From Bacillota bacterium (lineage in GTDB: Bacteria; Bacillota; Clostridia; Christensenellales; CAG-138), in assembly GCA_023400985.1 (NCBI GenBank), contig JAEXEN010000013.1, forward strand, positions 42,721 to 106,720: a stretch of DNA of 64,000 nucleotides, written 5' to 3'. The translations under genes were made by a program, and so were the position numbers. Shown here piece by piece: positions 32,519-41,445 of this stretch. Numbering within the stretch: the first letter of the stretch is position 1; each line of letters starts with the position of its first letter. The notes under the pieces are model-generated. The model was not told the origin of the DNA. It was given only the letters and a program-made list of their open reading frames with translations, and made no database searches.

Positions 32519-33601
32519 TCAACCGTTGTTTTTCTCGAAATCCTTCATGAAGTTCACGAGGTACTCTACGCCCTCGTAAGGCATCGCGTTGTAGATGGAA
32601 GCGCGAAGTCCGCCGGTGGAGCGGTGCGCCTTGAGGTTACTCATCCCCGCCGCGGCGCTTTCCTTCACGAACTTCGCATCGAGCTCCTCGCTGCCGGTAG
32701 AGAAGCGCACGTTCATGATGGAGCGGCTTTCCTTTTGGATGGCGCAGGAGAAAAGCTTGGAATTGTCGATGCAGTCGTAGAGGAGCTTCGCTTTCTTGTC
32801 GTTGATCTTCTTCATTTCCGTAAGGCCGCCGATGCTCAAAAGCCACTCCATTACGAGCCCGCAGATATAGATGGACCAGCAGGGAGGCGTGTTGTACATG
32901 GAATCATTCTTGGCCATGACGGCATAATCCATCATGACGGGCGTGAAGGGCATGGCATGGCCCAAAAGGCCCTCGCGGACGATGGCAATCGTAAGGCCCG
33001 CGGGGGCGATGTTCTTTTGCGCGCCCGCATAGATGAGGTCGAACTTGCTCACGTCGATGGGCTCGCTCGCGATGCAGGAGGAAAGGTCCGCTACGAGAGG
33101 TACATTGCCCGTCTCGGGGATGTAGTTATAGCGGGAGCCGTAAATGGTGTTGTTGAAGCAGATATGCACATAGTCGGCCTCGGGATCGAGGTCCAGCTCG
33201 TTCTGCTGCGGGATGCGGCAGAACTTTTCTTCCTTGGTGGAACCGGCGACGCGCACCTTGCCGTACTTTTGCGCTTCCTCATAAGCCTTGGTGGAGAAAT
33301 TGCCGCTTAGGATATAGTCGGCCTTGCCGTTTTTGGTCATCAGGTTCATGGGCACCATGGCAAATTGCAGCGTGGCACCGCCCTGCAAGAACAATACCTT
33401 GTAGTTATCGGGGATGTTCATGACCTTGCGCATGGACGCTTCCGCCTGTACGATGATGTTGTCGTACACCTTGGAGCGGTGGCTCATTTCCATTACGGAC
33501 ATGCCGGAACCTTCGAAATCCATGAGATTGTCGCGCGCGCTTTCAAGCACGGGGATCGGCAGCATCGAAGGACCCGCGGAAAAGTTATAGATCCTGGCCA
33601 T
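32519..33601 (-). CDS. serC: phosphoserine aminotransferase
   Basis: Transfers the amino group from glutamate to 3-phosphohydroxypyruvate. 360 residues with PLP lysine in YAGAQKNIAPAG, the N-terminal NFSAGPSMLP motif and the substrate-binding HRS(T)GGLRAS at the C-terminus. It is followed directly by serA. No serB-type phosphatase is next to them. The start ATG has an AGGAGAAAG site. Confidence 0.95.
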   Translation of the reverse strand: MARIYNFSAGPSMLPIPVLESARDNLMDFEGSGMSVMEMSHRSKVYDNIIVQAEASMRKVMNIPDNYKVLFLQGGATLQFAMVPMNLMTKNGKADYILSGNFSTKAYEEAQKYGKVRVAGSTKEEKFCRIPQQNELDLDPEADYVHICFNNTIYGSRYNYIPETGNVPLVADLSSCIASEPIDVSKFDLIYAGAQKNIAPAGLTIAIVREGLLGHAMPFTPVMMDYAVMAKNDSMYNTPPCWSIYICGLVMEWLLSIGGLTEMKKINDKKAKLLYDCIDNSKLFSCAIQKESRSIMNVRFSTGSEELDAKFVKESAAAGMSNLKAHRSTGGLRASIYNAMPYEGVEYLVNFMKDFEKNNG

Positions 33602-33748
33602 TGTTCTTTCTCCTATTCCTCATAGTAGTTTTTATATCGTTCGGGTACGCGGCCCGAAGGGTTTCTAGACAAAAACAGGGTTTGCGGTAAGAAAACGCCT
33701 GAAAGGAAGTGAGGAGACCTAAAAAAGAATTTTCCTCCCTCAAAATTT

Positions 33749-33777
33749 ATTATATCCCCTTTCCGGCCGAAAAGCAA
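33749..33777 (-). promoter_or_regulatory. promoter of serCA
   Basis: Minus strand TTGCTT and TATAAT separated by 17 bases, giving a leader of about 140 bases. The leader contains a CTTCGGG/CCCGAACG hairpin near 33640-33660 but no T-box signature. Confidence 0.55.
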
Positions 33778-33938
33778 GGAAGCAGCCTGTTTTTGCGTGA
33801 ATATATTAAATTTGAAATATCCGCCAAAAAAATATACGCTTTTTCGCAACAGGACCGCGCGGTTTTGCTGGACTTCATGGCGGCGGGCATGTATAATCAA
33901 GCTGTATATACAATAAAAATATGCAAAACGGGGGAACC

Positions 33939-35153
33939 ATGGAAGCTTTCGTAAGCCAATCTTCCGAAATCGGCAGGCTCAGAAGCGTTCTGCTGCATCG
34001 GCCGGATGTTGAAGTCGCCCAAATCATGCCCGAGTACCTCGAACAGATGCTGGCAGAGGATACGCCCTATGTCCCCACGGCACAGAAGGAGCACGACGTT
34101 TTCGCCGGCACCCTTCGCAAAAGCGGCGTGGAAGTGCTGTATTTGAAGGACATGTTCTGCCAGGCGCTCTTAAATCACCCCGAGGCGCGCGAGCCGTTTG
34201 TGGACGATTATGTCGCCGCCGCGGGCGTGCAGGGGGAAGGCCTTCGCCGCGCCGTGCGGGAATACCTTTTAAAAAAGGACGCCGCGGGCTTATTTTTTGA
34301 AATATCCAAGGGCGTTATGCGCAAGGACCTCGGCGCGCTTGAGAAAAAGCCCATACAGCTTCTCGTGAACGACCCTTATCCTTTTATAACCGATCCCGTA
34401 CCCAACGCCTACTTCACGCGCGACATCGGCGTATGCGTGGGGCACGGCATGATCATAAGCTCCATGAGCAAGCCTTCCCGGATGCGCGAAACACTGGTGC
34501 TGCGCTACATCCACAAGTACCATCCGCGCTTTACCGAAACGGAAGTGCCCCTTTGGTACGACGGCGCGCCGGGCTATAAAATTGAGGGCGGCGACGTGCT
34601 CGTACTGAGCGATAAAACGCTTGCCATAGGCTGCGGCGAGCGCACCTCGGTAAGCGCGGTGGAATGTGTGGCCAACAGGCTGTTAAAAGAGGGCTATGAG
34701 CGCATACTTTTGTTCAACAACCCCCGCTCCCGAAAGTTTATGCACCTCGACGTGCTTTTCACGATGGTGGACTACGATAAATTCCTCGTGCACCCGTACA
34801 TCGCCAACAAGGAATGTGAAATTTATGAGCTTACTGCAAACGGCGGTTTGGGCGTTTCGTACGTGACCGAATCGGTGGAGGATATGCTGAAGCGCACATT
34901 AAAACTTCCCGCCGTAAAGCTCATCCACGTAGGCGGCGACGATCCCATCGCCACGGCGCGCGAGCATTGGAACATGGGCTCGAATTCGCTCACCGTTTCG
35001 CCCGGCAACGTGATCACCTACGACCGCAACGACGTGACCAACGAACTTCTCGTGGAGGCGGGCGTGAAGGTGAGTACCATCCCAGGCAGCGAGCTTGCAC
35101 GCGGCCGCGGCGGGCCGCGATGTATGAGTATGCCTATATATCGCGAGGGCTAG
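33939..35153 (+). CDS. arcA: arginine deiminase
   Basis: Hydrolyses arginine to citrulline and ammonia. 404 residues with the guanidino-group hydrolase features: FTRD in NAYFTRDIGV, EGGDVLVL, the HLDVLFTMVD segment with catalytic His, and the active-site cysteine in RGGPRCMSMP at the C-terminus. A TATAAT hexamer lies at 33892-33897 and GGGGGAACC precedes the ATG. No ornithine carbamoyltransferase, carbamate kinase or antiporter gene is adjacent, so the rest of the pathway must lie elsewhere or be absent. Confidence 0.95.
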   Translation: MEAFVSQSSEIGRLRSVLLHRPDVEVAQIMPEYLEQMLAEDTPYVPTAQKEHDVFAGTLRKSGVEVLYLKDMFCQALLNHPEAREPFVDDYVAAAGVQGEGLRRAVREYLLKKDAAGLFFEISKGVMRKDLGALEKKPIQLLVNDPYPFITDPVPNAYFTRDIGVCVGHGMIISSMSKPSRMRETLVLRYIHKYHPRFTETEVPLWYDGAPGYKIEGGDVLVLSDKTLAIGCGERTSVSAVECVANRLLKEGYERILLFNNPRSRKFMHLDVLFTMVDYDKFLVHPYIANKECEIYELTANGGLGVSYVTESVEDMLKRTLKLPAVKLIHVGGDDPIATAREHWNMGSNSLTVSPGNVITYDRNDVTNELLVEAGVKVSTIPGSELARGRGGPRCMSMPIYREG

Positions 35154-35160
35154 CCTCGCG

Positions 35161-35364
35161 GTCAAACAAGTGTCCTGCGGGCCACTTGTTTGAGGCGCTG
35201 CGGCGGGTTTTCCACGGTTTGCCTGAAATGTTGCGCATTTCCGGGCGACAAACCGTGAAAGGAACGAAAAGCTCCGCTTTTCATCCATTTCGGCACGCAA
35301 GGCCGCAGGCCTTGGCGCGAAGGGCTCCGGCTTCGCCGGACGCGTACATGCCGTCGAAGCCGGA
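35161..35364. repeat. family C hairpin-rich element, copy 1
   Basis: Starts with CAAACAAGTG pairing with CACTTGTTTG, then CACGGTTTG/CAAACCGTG, the shared GTGAAAGGAACGAAA, an AAGGCC-GCA-GGCCTT hairpin, TCCGGC-TTC-GCCGGA and CATGCCGTCGAAGCCGG. The same order of blocks is found at 55165-55397 and 57015-57356. The following 35365-35458 is a series of further hairpins (GGGGCCTCGGCCCC, GGAACGGCTTTGCCGTTCC). No gene is present between 35154 and 35552. Confidence 0.75.
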
Positions 35365-35458
35365 ATAAATTAAGGGGCCTCGGCCCCTTAATAATCCCCA
35401 TGGCTCGGGGGCTTGGCCCCCGGACCCCCCGGAACGGCTTTGCCGTTCCGTAAGAGTT

Positions 35459-35546
35459 GTAGGGCGGGATGATTTCATCCCGCCGCGTGTTACCGATGAG
35501 GCCGCGTATCCCGGTAGCGGGCGGATATTATCCGCCCGCTTTTTTT
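35459..35546 (+). terminator. family A REP palindrome plus GC-rich terminator hairpin
   Basis: A REP copy (35459-35484, GTAGGGCGGGATG with its complement) is followed at 35517-35539 by GCGGGCGGATA paired with TATCCGCCCGC and seven T residues. The second hairpin has the same palindrome design and would end rightward transcription from arcA; it also abuts the convergent flavin reductase gene. Confidence 0.7.
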
Positions 35547-35552
35547 ACGCTA

Positions 35553-36077
35553 TTATTCTCTGTACGCCCCCACGACTTCGCCGAAAAACGCTACGTGGGG
35601 GTCGCCGTTGCCTAGTTTCTGGTTTGCGCCGTAAAAGCGCTTCAGGGTATCCGCATCCATAGCTTTTTGCATCTTTTCCGCGTCAAAATCCATATGAAAC
35701 AGCGTTTTGCAGGCGAAATGAATCGTGCAGCCCGAGAGGGCGGGAACGAGGCCCTCGCCTATGGGGGTGAAGGAAAGCTTAAGCTCCTTCGCCTTGTTCA
35801 CGTCGCGGCCGGATTTTGTGCCGCAGTAGGTCAGCTCTTTTTTCATGGTTCCCGGTTCGGGCACGGATACCGTGAATGTACCCGACTGCATCAGATCATA
35901 GGTGTAGCGCGATTTTCGCACGAACACCGTGCAAACGGGTCTTTCCCAGACGACGCCCCATTGGCACCAGCCGATGGTCATGGCGTTTAAAACATCGCCG
36001 CCCGTAAGCAAAAAAGCGCCCGCTTTCAGTTGTCGTGTGGCCTCGGCCACCGCTTCCTCCATGGCGATCTTTTTCAT
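35553..36077 (-). CDS. flavin reductase-like domain protein
   Basis: 174 residues of the FMN-binding split-barrel flavoredoxin type: AFLLTGGDVLNAMTIGWCQWG is the usual opening with Asn/Thr contacts to FMN, followed by RPVCTVFVRKSRYTYDLM and FTVSVPEPG. Such proteins bind FMN and pass electrons in anaerobes. ATG at 36077 has a GGAGG site; the longer upstream frame lacks one. Partner proteins are not evident from the neighbours, although the Rieske oxidoreductase is divergently encoded next to it. Confidence 0.85.
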   Translation of the reverse strand: MKKIAMEEAVAEATRQLKAGAFLLTGGDVLNAMTIGWCQWGVVWERPVCTVFVRKSRYTYDLMQSGTFTVSVPEPGTMKKELTYCGTKSGRDVNKAKELKLSFTPIGEGLVPALSGCTIHFACKTLFHMDFDAEKMQKAMDADTLKRFYGANQKLGNGDPHVAFFGEVVGAYRE

Positions 36078-36187
36078 ATATGCATCCCTCCGTTCCTTAT
36101 TATTAAAAGTATAGCATGCCGCCCGCATAGACGCGAGGGGCGGGACCCATTCTAAAAGTATGGGGAAATATGTTTTCGGAGGCGGCT

Positions 36188-37636
36188 ATGGAAAGCTATT
36201 GGAATCAAACGGCGCAGGCAAAAGAATATCCGGCGCTCACGGGCGAGCGCGAGACGGACGTCGTAATCATCGGCGGCGGCATTACGGGAGCGCTTACGGC
36301 GTACAGGCTCAAGGAGATGGGGACTGAGGCGGTTATTTTGGAGGCGGACCGGGTCGGGAGCGGGACGACGGGCGGCACTACGGGCAAGATCACCGCACAG
36401 CACGGGCTTTTGTACGCAAAGCTCATTGCGGATTTCGGCAAGGATTGCGCGAAGGAATATGCAGGCGCCAATGCGCGTGCGGTAAAGCGGCTCAAGGGGA
36501 TCGTCGACTCGGAGCATATCGAATGTGATTTTACGCCGGCGGATTCATTCGTTTATTCTTTGAGAGATGCGGATGCGCTCAAGGAAGAGGCCGAGGCCAT
36601 GAAGCGGCTCGACCTCGACGCGTCGTATGTGAGTAAGACCCCAGAGCTGCCCTTTTCCACATTGGGGGCGGTGCGGCTCAAAGATCAGGCGCATTTCCAC
36701 CCGCTCAAGTTTTTGTACGCGCTCACGGAAAAGCTTACGGTGTTTGAAAATTCGCGCGTCGTCGAGGTGAAGGACGACACGGCGTACACAAAGCTTGGCA
36801 GTGTGCATTTCAAACGCGCTGTGTTCGCGTGCCGCTACCCCATTATCAACGTGCCAGGGTACTATTTTTTGAGGATGAGCCAGCAGCGCTCCTTCCTCGC
36901 GGCGCTTCGCGGCTGCGGCGAGATCAAGGGCATGTACGTGGACGAAAACGATAACGGGCTCACGCTCCGGCCCTATAAGGACGTGCTCCTCTTCGGCGCT
37001 TTCGACGTCCGCTCGGGGAAAAACCCGGCGGGCGGCAGGTTCTTAAACCTTCTTCAGCAGGCGCGCGCACTTTGGCCGGAGCTTGAACTTACGGTGCAGT
37101 GGTCGGCGGAGGATTGTCGCTCCGTCGACAACCTGCCCTATATCGGCCGCTACAGCGAGGCGCAGGAGAATTGGTATGTTGCCACGGGCTTCAATAAATG
37201 GGGCATGACCAACGCCATGGCGGCGGCGGATATACTAAGCGGCATGATCGTGGAGGGCAAGGAAACCAAAAAGGTGTTTTCGCCCGGGCGGTTTGCGCTT
37301 GCGCCCAGCGCAAAAAACCTCGCGTCCGACGTGGGAGAGAGCGTTTCGGGGCTTTTAAAGGGCGTTTATTCCGTGCCGGAGGAGGCGTTTCCGAATATTG
37401 AGCGCGGAAAGGCGGCGCTTGCGGAGTTTGAGGGTATGCGTGTATGCGTTTACCGCGATGCAGGCGGGCGGACGCACATCCTCCCCTCGCGCTGCTCGCA
37501 CTTGGGGTGCAGGCTCGAATGGAACGCGGACGATGCCGCGTGGGAATGTCCCTGCCATGGCTCGCGCTTCACCGTGGACGGCGCCATATTGGACGGGCCA
37601 ACCGTAAAGCCTATGGGAGGGGAGGATAAACCGTGA
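36188..37636 (+). CDS. FAD-dependent oxidoreductase with C-terminal Rieske domain
   Basis: 482 residues. The N-terminal DAO-type FAD domain has VVIIGGGITGALTAYRLKE and TTGKITAQHGLLY; the C-terminal part (about residues 400-482) is a Rieske iron-sulfur domain with ligands in CSHLGC and CPCHGSRF. This layout is that of YhfW-like oxidoreductases, whose substrate is not known. GGAGG sits seven bases before the ATG at 36188. A tiny gap precedes galK. Confidence 0.88.
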   Translation: MESYWNQTAQAKEYPALTGERETDVVIIGGGITGALTAYRLKEMGTEAVILEADRVGSGTTGGTTGKITAQHGLLYAKLIADFGKDCAKEYAGANARAVKRLKGIVDSEHIECDFTPADSFVYSLRDADALKEEAEAMKRLDLDASYVSKTPELPFSTLGAVRLKDQAHFHPLKFLYALTEKLTVFENSRVVEVKDDTAYTKLGSVHFKRAVFACRYPIINVPGYYFLRMSQQRSFLAALRGCGEIKGMYVDENDNGLTLRPYKDVLLFGAFDVRSGKNPAGGRFLNLLQQARALWPELELTVQWSAEDCRSVDNLPYIGRYSEAQENWYVATGFNKWGMTNAMAAADILSGMIVEGKETKKVFSPGRFALAPSAKNLASDVGESVSGLLKGVYSVPEEAFPNIERGKAALAEFEGMRVCVYRDAGGRTHILPSRCSHLGCRLEWNADDAAWECPCHGSRFTVDGAILDGPTVKPMGGEDKP

Positions 37637-37681
37637 TATAATAACCGCATATAAACGATTCTTTTATTTGGGGGATGCGGC

Positions 37682-38869
37682 ATGGAACTTCGCGGGCTGA
37701 AACGGAAATTCGCCGAGCTTTACGGGGGAATGGAAGAAGGCGTACGGCTGTTCTTATCGCCCGCGCGTATCAACCTCATCGGCGAGCATATCGATTATAA
37801 CGGCGGATTCGTGTTTCCCGCGGCCATCGAGCTTCGTTCGGCCTGCGCCGTGCGCGTGCGCGAGGACGGGGAGATTAACCTTGCCTCCACCTCCTGCGCC
37901 CATCGCGTACATGCAAACGTAGAAAATTTAAAAGGCTATGCTAAACTGCCTTGGGGCAATTACCAGATGGGCGTGCTCTCTGTTATGAAGGATATGGGCT
38001 ACGCGGTATACGGCATGGACATGCTGTTTGACGAAACCGTGCCGCACGGCGGAGGGCTTTCGGCCTCCGCGGCCATCGAACTCGCCACGGCCATCGCGGT
38101 CGCCACCGTATCAAACGAGCGCAGCGAAACGTTGATCGACAAAGTGGAGCTTGCCGTCATCGGCCAAAAGGCCGAAAACGAGTATGTGGGCATGAACTGC
38201 GGCATCATGGACCAGTATGCCTCCGCCATGGGAAAGCGCGGCCACGCGATGCTCCTCGATTGCGTTAAGCTCACCAGCCGATATGCGCGCGTGGACCTTC
38301 AGCCGCACGGCCTAAAGCTTGTTATCATGAATACCAACAAGCCCCATTCGCTTATAGAAAGCGCCTACAACGTGCGCCGTGCGGAATGTGAGGAGGCGCT
38401 TGCGGATTTGAAAAAAGCCGTCGATATCGAGCATATTTGCGATTTGGACGAGGCGGGATTCGAGGCGCATAAGGGCATAATAGCGCGCGAGGTATGTGCG
38501 AAGCGCGCGCGGCACGCCGTATATGAAAATCAAAGGACGCTCCGGGCGTTTGATGCGCTCAACGCGGGCGATCTTTCGCTTTTTGGGAAGCTTTTGATCG
38601 CCTCGCACGAATCCCTTCGCGACCTTTACGAGGTGACGGGCGCGGAGCTCGACGCCATCGTGGACGCGGCGCTTGCCCAAAAGGAGTGTATCGGCGCGCG
38701 CATGATGGGCGGCGGCTTCGGCGGCTGTGCGCTCGCGCTCATAAAAGAGGGGCCCGAGGAGGCGTTCAAAAAGGCCGTGGGCGAACGCTACGAAAAGGCG
38801 ACGGGTTATGTGCCGGGCTTTTACGAAACCGGTATCGACGACGGGGCGAGAGAGGTTTTGGGGGTATAA
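37682..38869 (+). CDS. galK: galactokinase
   Basis: Phosphorylates galactose at C1 with ATP, first step of the Leloir pathway. 395 residues of the GHMP kinase family with the GalK signature PARINLIGEHIDYNGG (about residues 24-39), the ATP loop PHGGGLSASAAIELA and C-terminal MMGGGFGGCALAL. A TATAAT hexamer lies at 37637-37642. No galT or galE gene is adjacent. Its stop overlaps the start of the RAYT 2 remnant. Confidence 0.93.
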   Translation: MELRGLKRKFAELYGGMEEGVRLFLSPARINLIGEHIDYNGGFVFPAAIELRSACAVRVREDGEINLASTSCAHRVHANVENLKGYAKLPWGNYQMGVLSVMKDMGYAVYGMDMLFDETVPHGGGLSASAAIELATAIAVATVSNERSETLIDKVELAVIGQKAENEYVGMNCGIMDQYASAMGKRGHAMLLDCVKLTSRYARVDLQPHGLKLVIMNTNKPHSLIESAYNVRRAECEEALADLKKAVDIEHICDLDEAGFEAHKGIIAREVCAKRARHAVYENQRTLRAFDALNAGDLSLFGKLLIASHESLRDLYEVTGAELDAIVDAALAQKECIGARMMGGGFGGCALALIKEGPEEAFKKAVGERYEKATGYVPGFYETGIDDGAREVLGV

Positions 38870-38995
38870 TGACGGAAGTCCGCCAAAGAAAGCATCCGAG
38901 ACTCAAAAATTATGATTACGCGCAAAACGGCGCGTATTTTGTGACGATATGTACGAAAAATCGGGTAAACATCCTCTCTCACGTAACCATCTCCG

Positions 38996-39021
38996 GTAGG
39001 GCGGGATGATTTCATCCCGCC
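38996..39021. repeat. family A REP palindrome in RAYT 2, left copy
   Basis: GTAGGGCGGGATG with its complement CATCCCGCC; identical in its 26 bases to the copy at 35459-35484. Confidence 0.85.
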
Positions 39022-39189
39022 GGCGAATATTTCGATTACCTCCTGCGGTAAGGTAGTGGAAGAAGCTATCGTCTCCATACAGAAGACGTATCCTTCCGTT
39101 GCAGTCGAAAATATGTGATCATGCCAAACTACGTGCATTTGTTGTTGACGCTTTTGCCTGTTTCCAATGACGGGTTGGGCATGTCCCAC

Positions 39190-39215
39190 GGCGGGATGAA
39201 ATTATCCCGCCCTAC
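39190..39215. repeat. family A REP palindrome in RAYT 2, right copy
   Basis: GGCGGGATGAAATTATCCCG closed by CCCTAC, in the opposite orientation to the copy at 38996. The two make a widely spaced inverted pair within the transposase gene. Confidence 0.85.
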
Positions 39216-39443
39216 ATTGATGACGGTTGTACGGGTAATGAAAAGCAAAGGAACGTTGGCAACGAAGCAATCCATTTGGCAGTACGGGTTTTACGAGCAT
39301 ATCATCCGCGACGAGAAGGATTTTCTGCGGCATTTGCAATACATGGAAAACAATCCCTCCAAGTGGACGGAGGATGAATATTTATGGAGCGGCAGCCGGC
39401 TGGACCGGCGGTATGGGATGGCACTATTTGGGGGTGAGAAGGA

Positions 39444-40217
39444 TTGAACAGCAAAGTATTTAACAATATTATTGCCGATTACGAATTTGCCCGGCCCGGC
39501 TATCCGGAAAATCTGTTTGAGGAAGTACTTGCCTTTGCAAAACTTTCCCAAGGGGCACGGCTGCTGGAGATCGGCGCGGGCCCCGGGCAGGCGACCGATT
39601 ATTTTGTGAAACACGGATATTATGTAACTTCCATTGAAATCGGGAAAGATCAGGTAAATTTCCTGCGAGAAAAATATGCTTCTTTCCCGAACTTTCGGGC
39701 TGTACATTCTTCGTTTGAAGAATACGCCGCTTCGGAGGAGAGCTTCGATCTCGTTTTTTCCGCCACCGCCTTTCACTGGGTCGATCCGGCTTTCGGAATT
39801 CCCAAAGCTTATCGGCTTCTCAAAAAAGGCGGAACACTCGCGCTGTTCTGGCATCTGGAATCCGTCGTTTCACAAGGGACGGAACTTCAAAACGAGTTGT
39901 CTCGCATTTTTCAACGTTACGCGCCCGAGCTTGATGATTACATCTCCCCTGTAGAGGGCGGGGAGCTCCATTTGAAACGGGTAGCACAGATGAAAACAGA
40001 CGGTCTGTTTGGCCCGGTCAAAACGAAAATCTACCGCTGGAAAGAGGAATACGCGACCGAGCGGTATAGAAGGCTTCTCAATTCCTACTCGGACATGCAT
40101 GAAATTGGAGAGGATAAGCGGAAAGCGATTTTTGATGACGTCGCGGCCTATTTCGCGTTGAAAGGCGGCAGGATCGAGGTGCCGATGGAGGTCCGGCTCT
40201 ACATGGCTTCAAAATAA
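39444..40217 (+). CDS. class I SAM-dependent methyltransferase
   Basis: 257 residues with the SAM-binding motif LLEIGAGPGQATDYF, acidic motif SIEIGKD, and FDLVFSATAFHWVDP, a wording typical of the UbiE/TrmR-like Methyltransf_11 group. The substrate is unknown. The TTG start sits in GAAGGATTGA overlapping the end of the RAYT 2 remnant, with GGGGGTGAGAAGGA ahead. Base composition is more AT-rich than neighbouring genes, which with its position after a transposase remnant suggests acquisition, though this is not proved. Confidence 0.85.
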   Translation: MNSKVFNNIIADYEFARPGYPENLFEEVLAFAKLSQGARLLEIGAGPGQATDYFVKHGYYVTSIEIGKDQVNFLREKYASFPNFRAVHSSFEEYAASEESFDLVFSATAFHWVDPAFGIPKAYRLLKKGGTLALFWHLESVVSQGTELQNELSRIFQRYAPELDDYISPVEGGELHLKRVAQMKTDGLFGPVKTKIYRWKEEYATERYRRLLNSYSDMHEIGEDKRKAIFDDVAAYFALKGGRIEVPMEVRLYMASK

Positions 40218-40243
40218 CTTGCCAAGTTCCCTTATATTACACC

Positions 40244-40284
40244 ACATAAACACGGCGGCACATCTCGTGCCGCCGTGTTTATGT
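40244..40284. terminator. bidirectional terminator between methyltransferase and trpS
   Basis: An 18-base-pair perfect stem (40244-40261 with 40267-40284) with a five-base loop between two convergent genes. Confidence 0.8.
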
Positions 40285-40292
40285 GTAAGGTT

Positions 40293-41288
40293 TTACTTGA
40301 TCCCGAGCGTCGTATACGCCCTGTCGAGCGTGGCCCTCGCGTGCTTTCGCGCGGCGTCCGCACCGTCTTTTAAGATGCGCGTGAGCTCCGCCTTGTCGTC
40401 CATGTAGCGGCGGTAAGTCTCGTGCACGGGGGCGAGGGCGGCGATGACGGCGTCCGCGACGCCGGTTTTCAATTGCCCGTAGCCCTTGCCGGAAAAATCC
40501 GCTTCCGTTTCGACGATGGTCTTATTTGTGCAGACGGCGTAGATGGAAAGGAGGTTCGATACGCCGGGCTTGTTTTCCTCGTCGTACACGATGGCGGTAT
40601 CGCTGTCGGTCACGGCGCGCTTGAACTTTTTCAGTATTACGTCCGAATCGTCGAGCAAGCTTATGAAGGCGTTTGGGTTGGGGTCGGACTTGCTCATCTT
40701 CTGGAGCGGGTCCTGCAGGCTCATCACCTTGCCGCCCTCTTTTAGTATGTACGGCTCCGGCACCGTGAAGGTTTTACCGTAAGCATTGTTGAAGCGTATC
40801 GCGATGTCGCGGGAGATCTCGAGGTGCTGCTTTTGATCTACACCCACCGGCACAAGATTCGTATCATATAGGAGGATGTCCGCCGCCATCAAAACGGGAT
40901 AGGTGAAAAGCCCCGCGTTGATGTTTTCCGCGTGCTTGGCGCTTTTATCCTTGAACTGGGTCATGCGTGAAAGCTCGCCCATATAGGTGTTGCAGTTGAG
41001 CGCCCAGTTTAACTCCGCGTGTTCGGATACGTCGGATTGTACAAAGATGGGCGAGCGGCTCGGGTCGATGCCGCAGCCGAGGATGAGCGCCGCCACCTCC
41101 AACGTACGCTCGCGCAAAACCTTGGGGTCCTGCCGCACGGTTATGGCGTGGAGGTTCACCACGCAGTAATAGCAAAGCCTGTCGTCGCGCTGCAAGAGCG
41201 CCCAGTTGCGGAGCGCCCCCAGATAATTTCCGAGCGTCGGGATGCCGGAAGGCTGTATTCCGCTGAAAATGACGGTTTCTTTGCTCAT
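40293..41288 (-). CDS. trpS: tryptophanyl-tRNA synthetase
   Basis: Charges tRNA-Trp. 331 residues, class I synthetase: FSGIQPSGIPTLGNYLGAL holds the HIGH-equivalent, and KMSKSDPN is the KMSKS loop; the NTYMGELSRMTQFKDK segment is the typical dimer-contact region. ATG at 41288 has an AAAGGAGGA site. No tryptophan T-box is seen in the 130 bases upstream. Confidence 0.96.
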   Translation of the reverse strand: MSKETVIFSGIQPSGIPTLGNYLGALRNWALLQRDDRLCYYCVVNLHAITVRQDPKVLRERTLEVAALILGCGIDPSRSPIFVQSDVSEHAELNWALNCNTYMGELSRMTQFKDKSAKHAENINAGLFTYPVLMAADILLYDTNLVPVGVDQKQHLEISRDIAIRFNNAYGKTFTVPEPYILKEGGKVMSLQDPLQKMSKSDPNPNAFISLLDDSDVILKKFKRAVTDSDTAIVYDEENKPGVSNLLSIYAVCTNKTIVETEADFSGKGYGQLKTGVADAVIAALAPVHETYRRYMDDKAELTRILKDGADAARKHARATLDRAYTTLGIK

Positions 41289-41342
41289 GGCCGCTCCTCC
41301 TTTTTCCATAATGTATGCTTATTTTAGCCCATCGCCCACAAG

Positions 41343-41371
41343 TTGGCAACCGCTTTTGAAAATGGTACAAT
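41343..41371 (+). promoter_or_regulatory. promoter of dnaX-ebfC-recR
   Basis: TTGGCA and TACAAT separated by 17 bases, about 75 bases before dnaX. Confidence 0.65.
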
Positions 41372-41445
41372 GATTATGATATGGCATAGGCTTTGCTTTA
41401 CACAAGCACTTTTTTGACATGCGGAGCATGTTTTGGAGGTTTTTC

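Larger units (their letters stand above)
38869..39447 (+). pseudogene. decayed RAYT (REP-associated transposase) gene 2
   Basis: Opens RLKNYDYAQNGAYFVTICTKNR, the standard RAYT start. A REP palindrome (38996-39021) sits in the frame, a one-base loss in VAVEKYVIMPN (near 39110) shifts the frame, and the HUH motif reads NYVHLL instead of NHVHLL. The C-terminal part, WQYGFYEHIIRDEKDFLRHL and YMENNPSKW, is well kept but contains a second REP (39190-39215) read as codons. The missing first histidine, frameshift and insertions argue against activity. Confidence 0.85.

Noticed and set aside
33602..33760. A serine T-box leader before serC
   Set aside because: No T-box sequence or specifier stem is visible, only a short hairpin.
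41310..41445. An SRP RNA gene before dnaX, as in some Firmicutes
   Set aside because: The region is too short and lacks the conserved GGAA-loop hairpin; only a promoter is seen.
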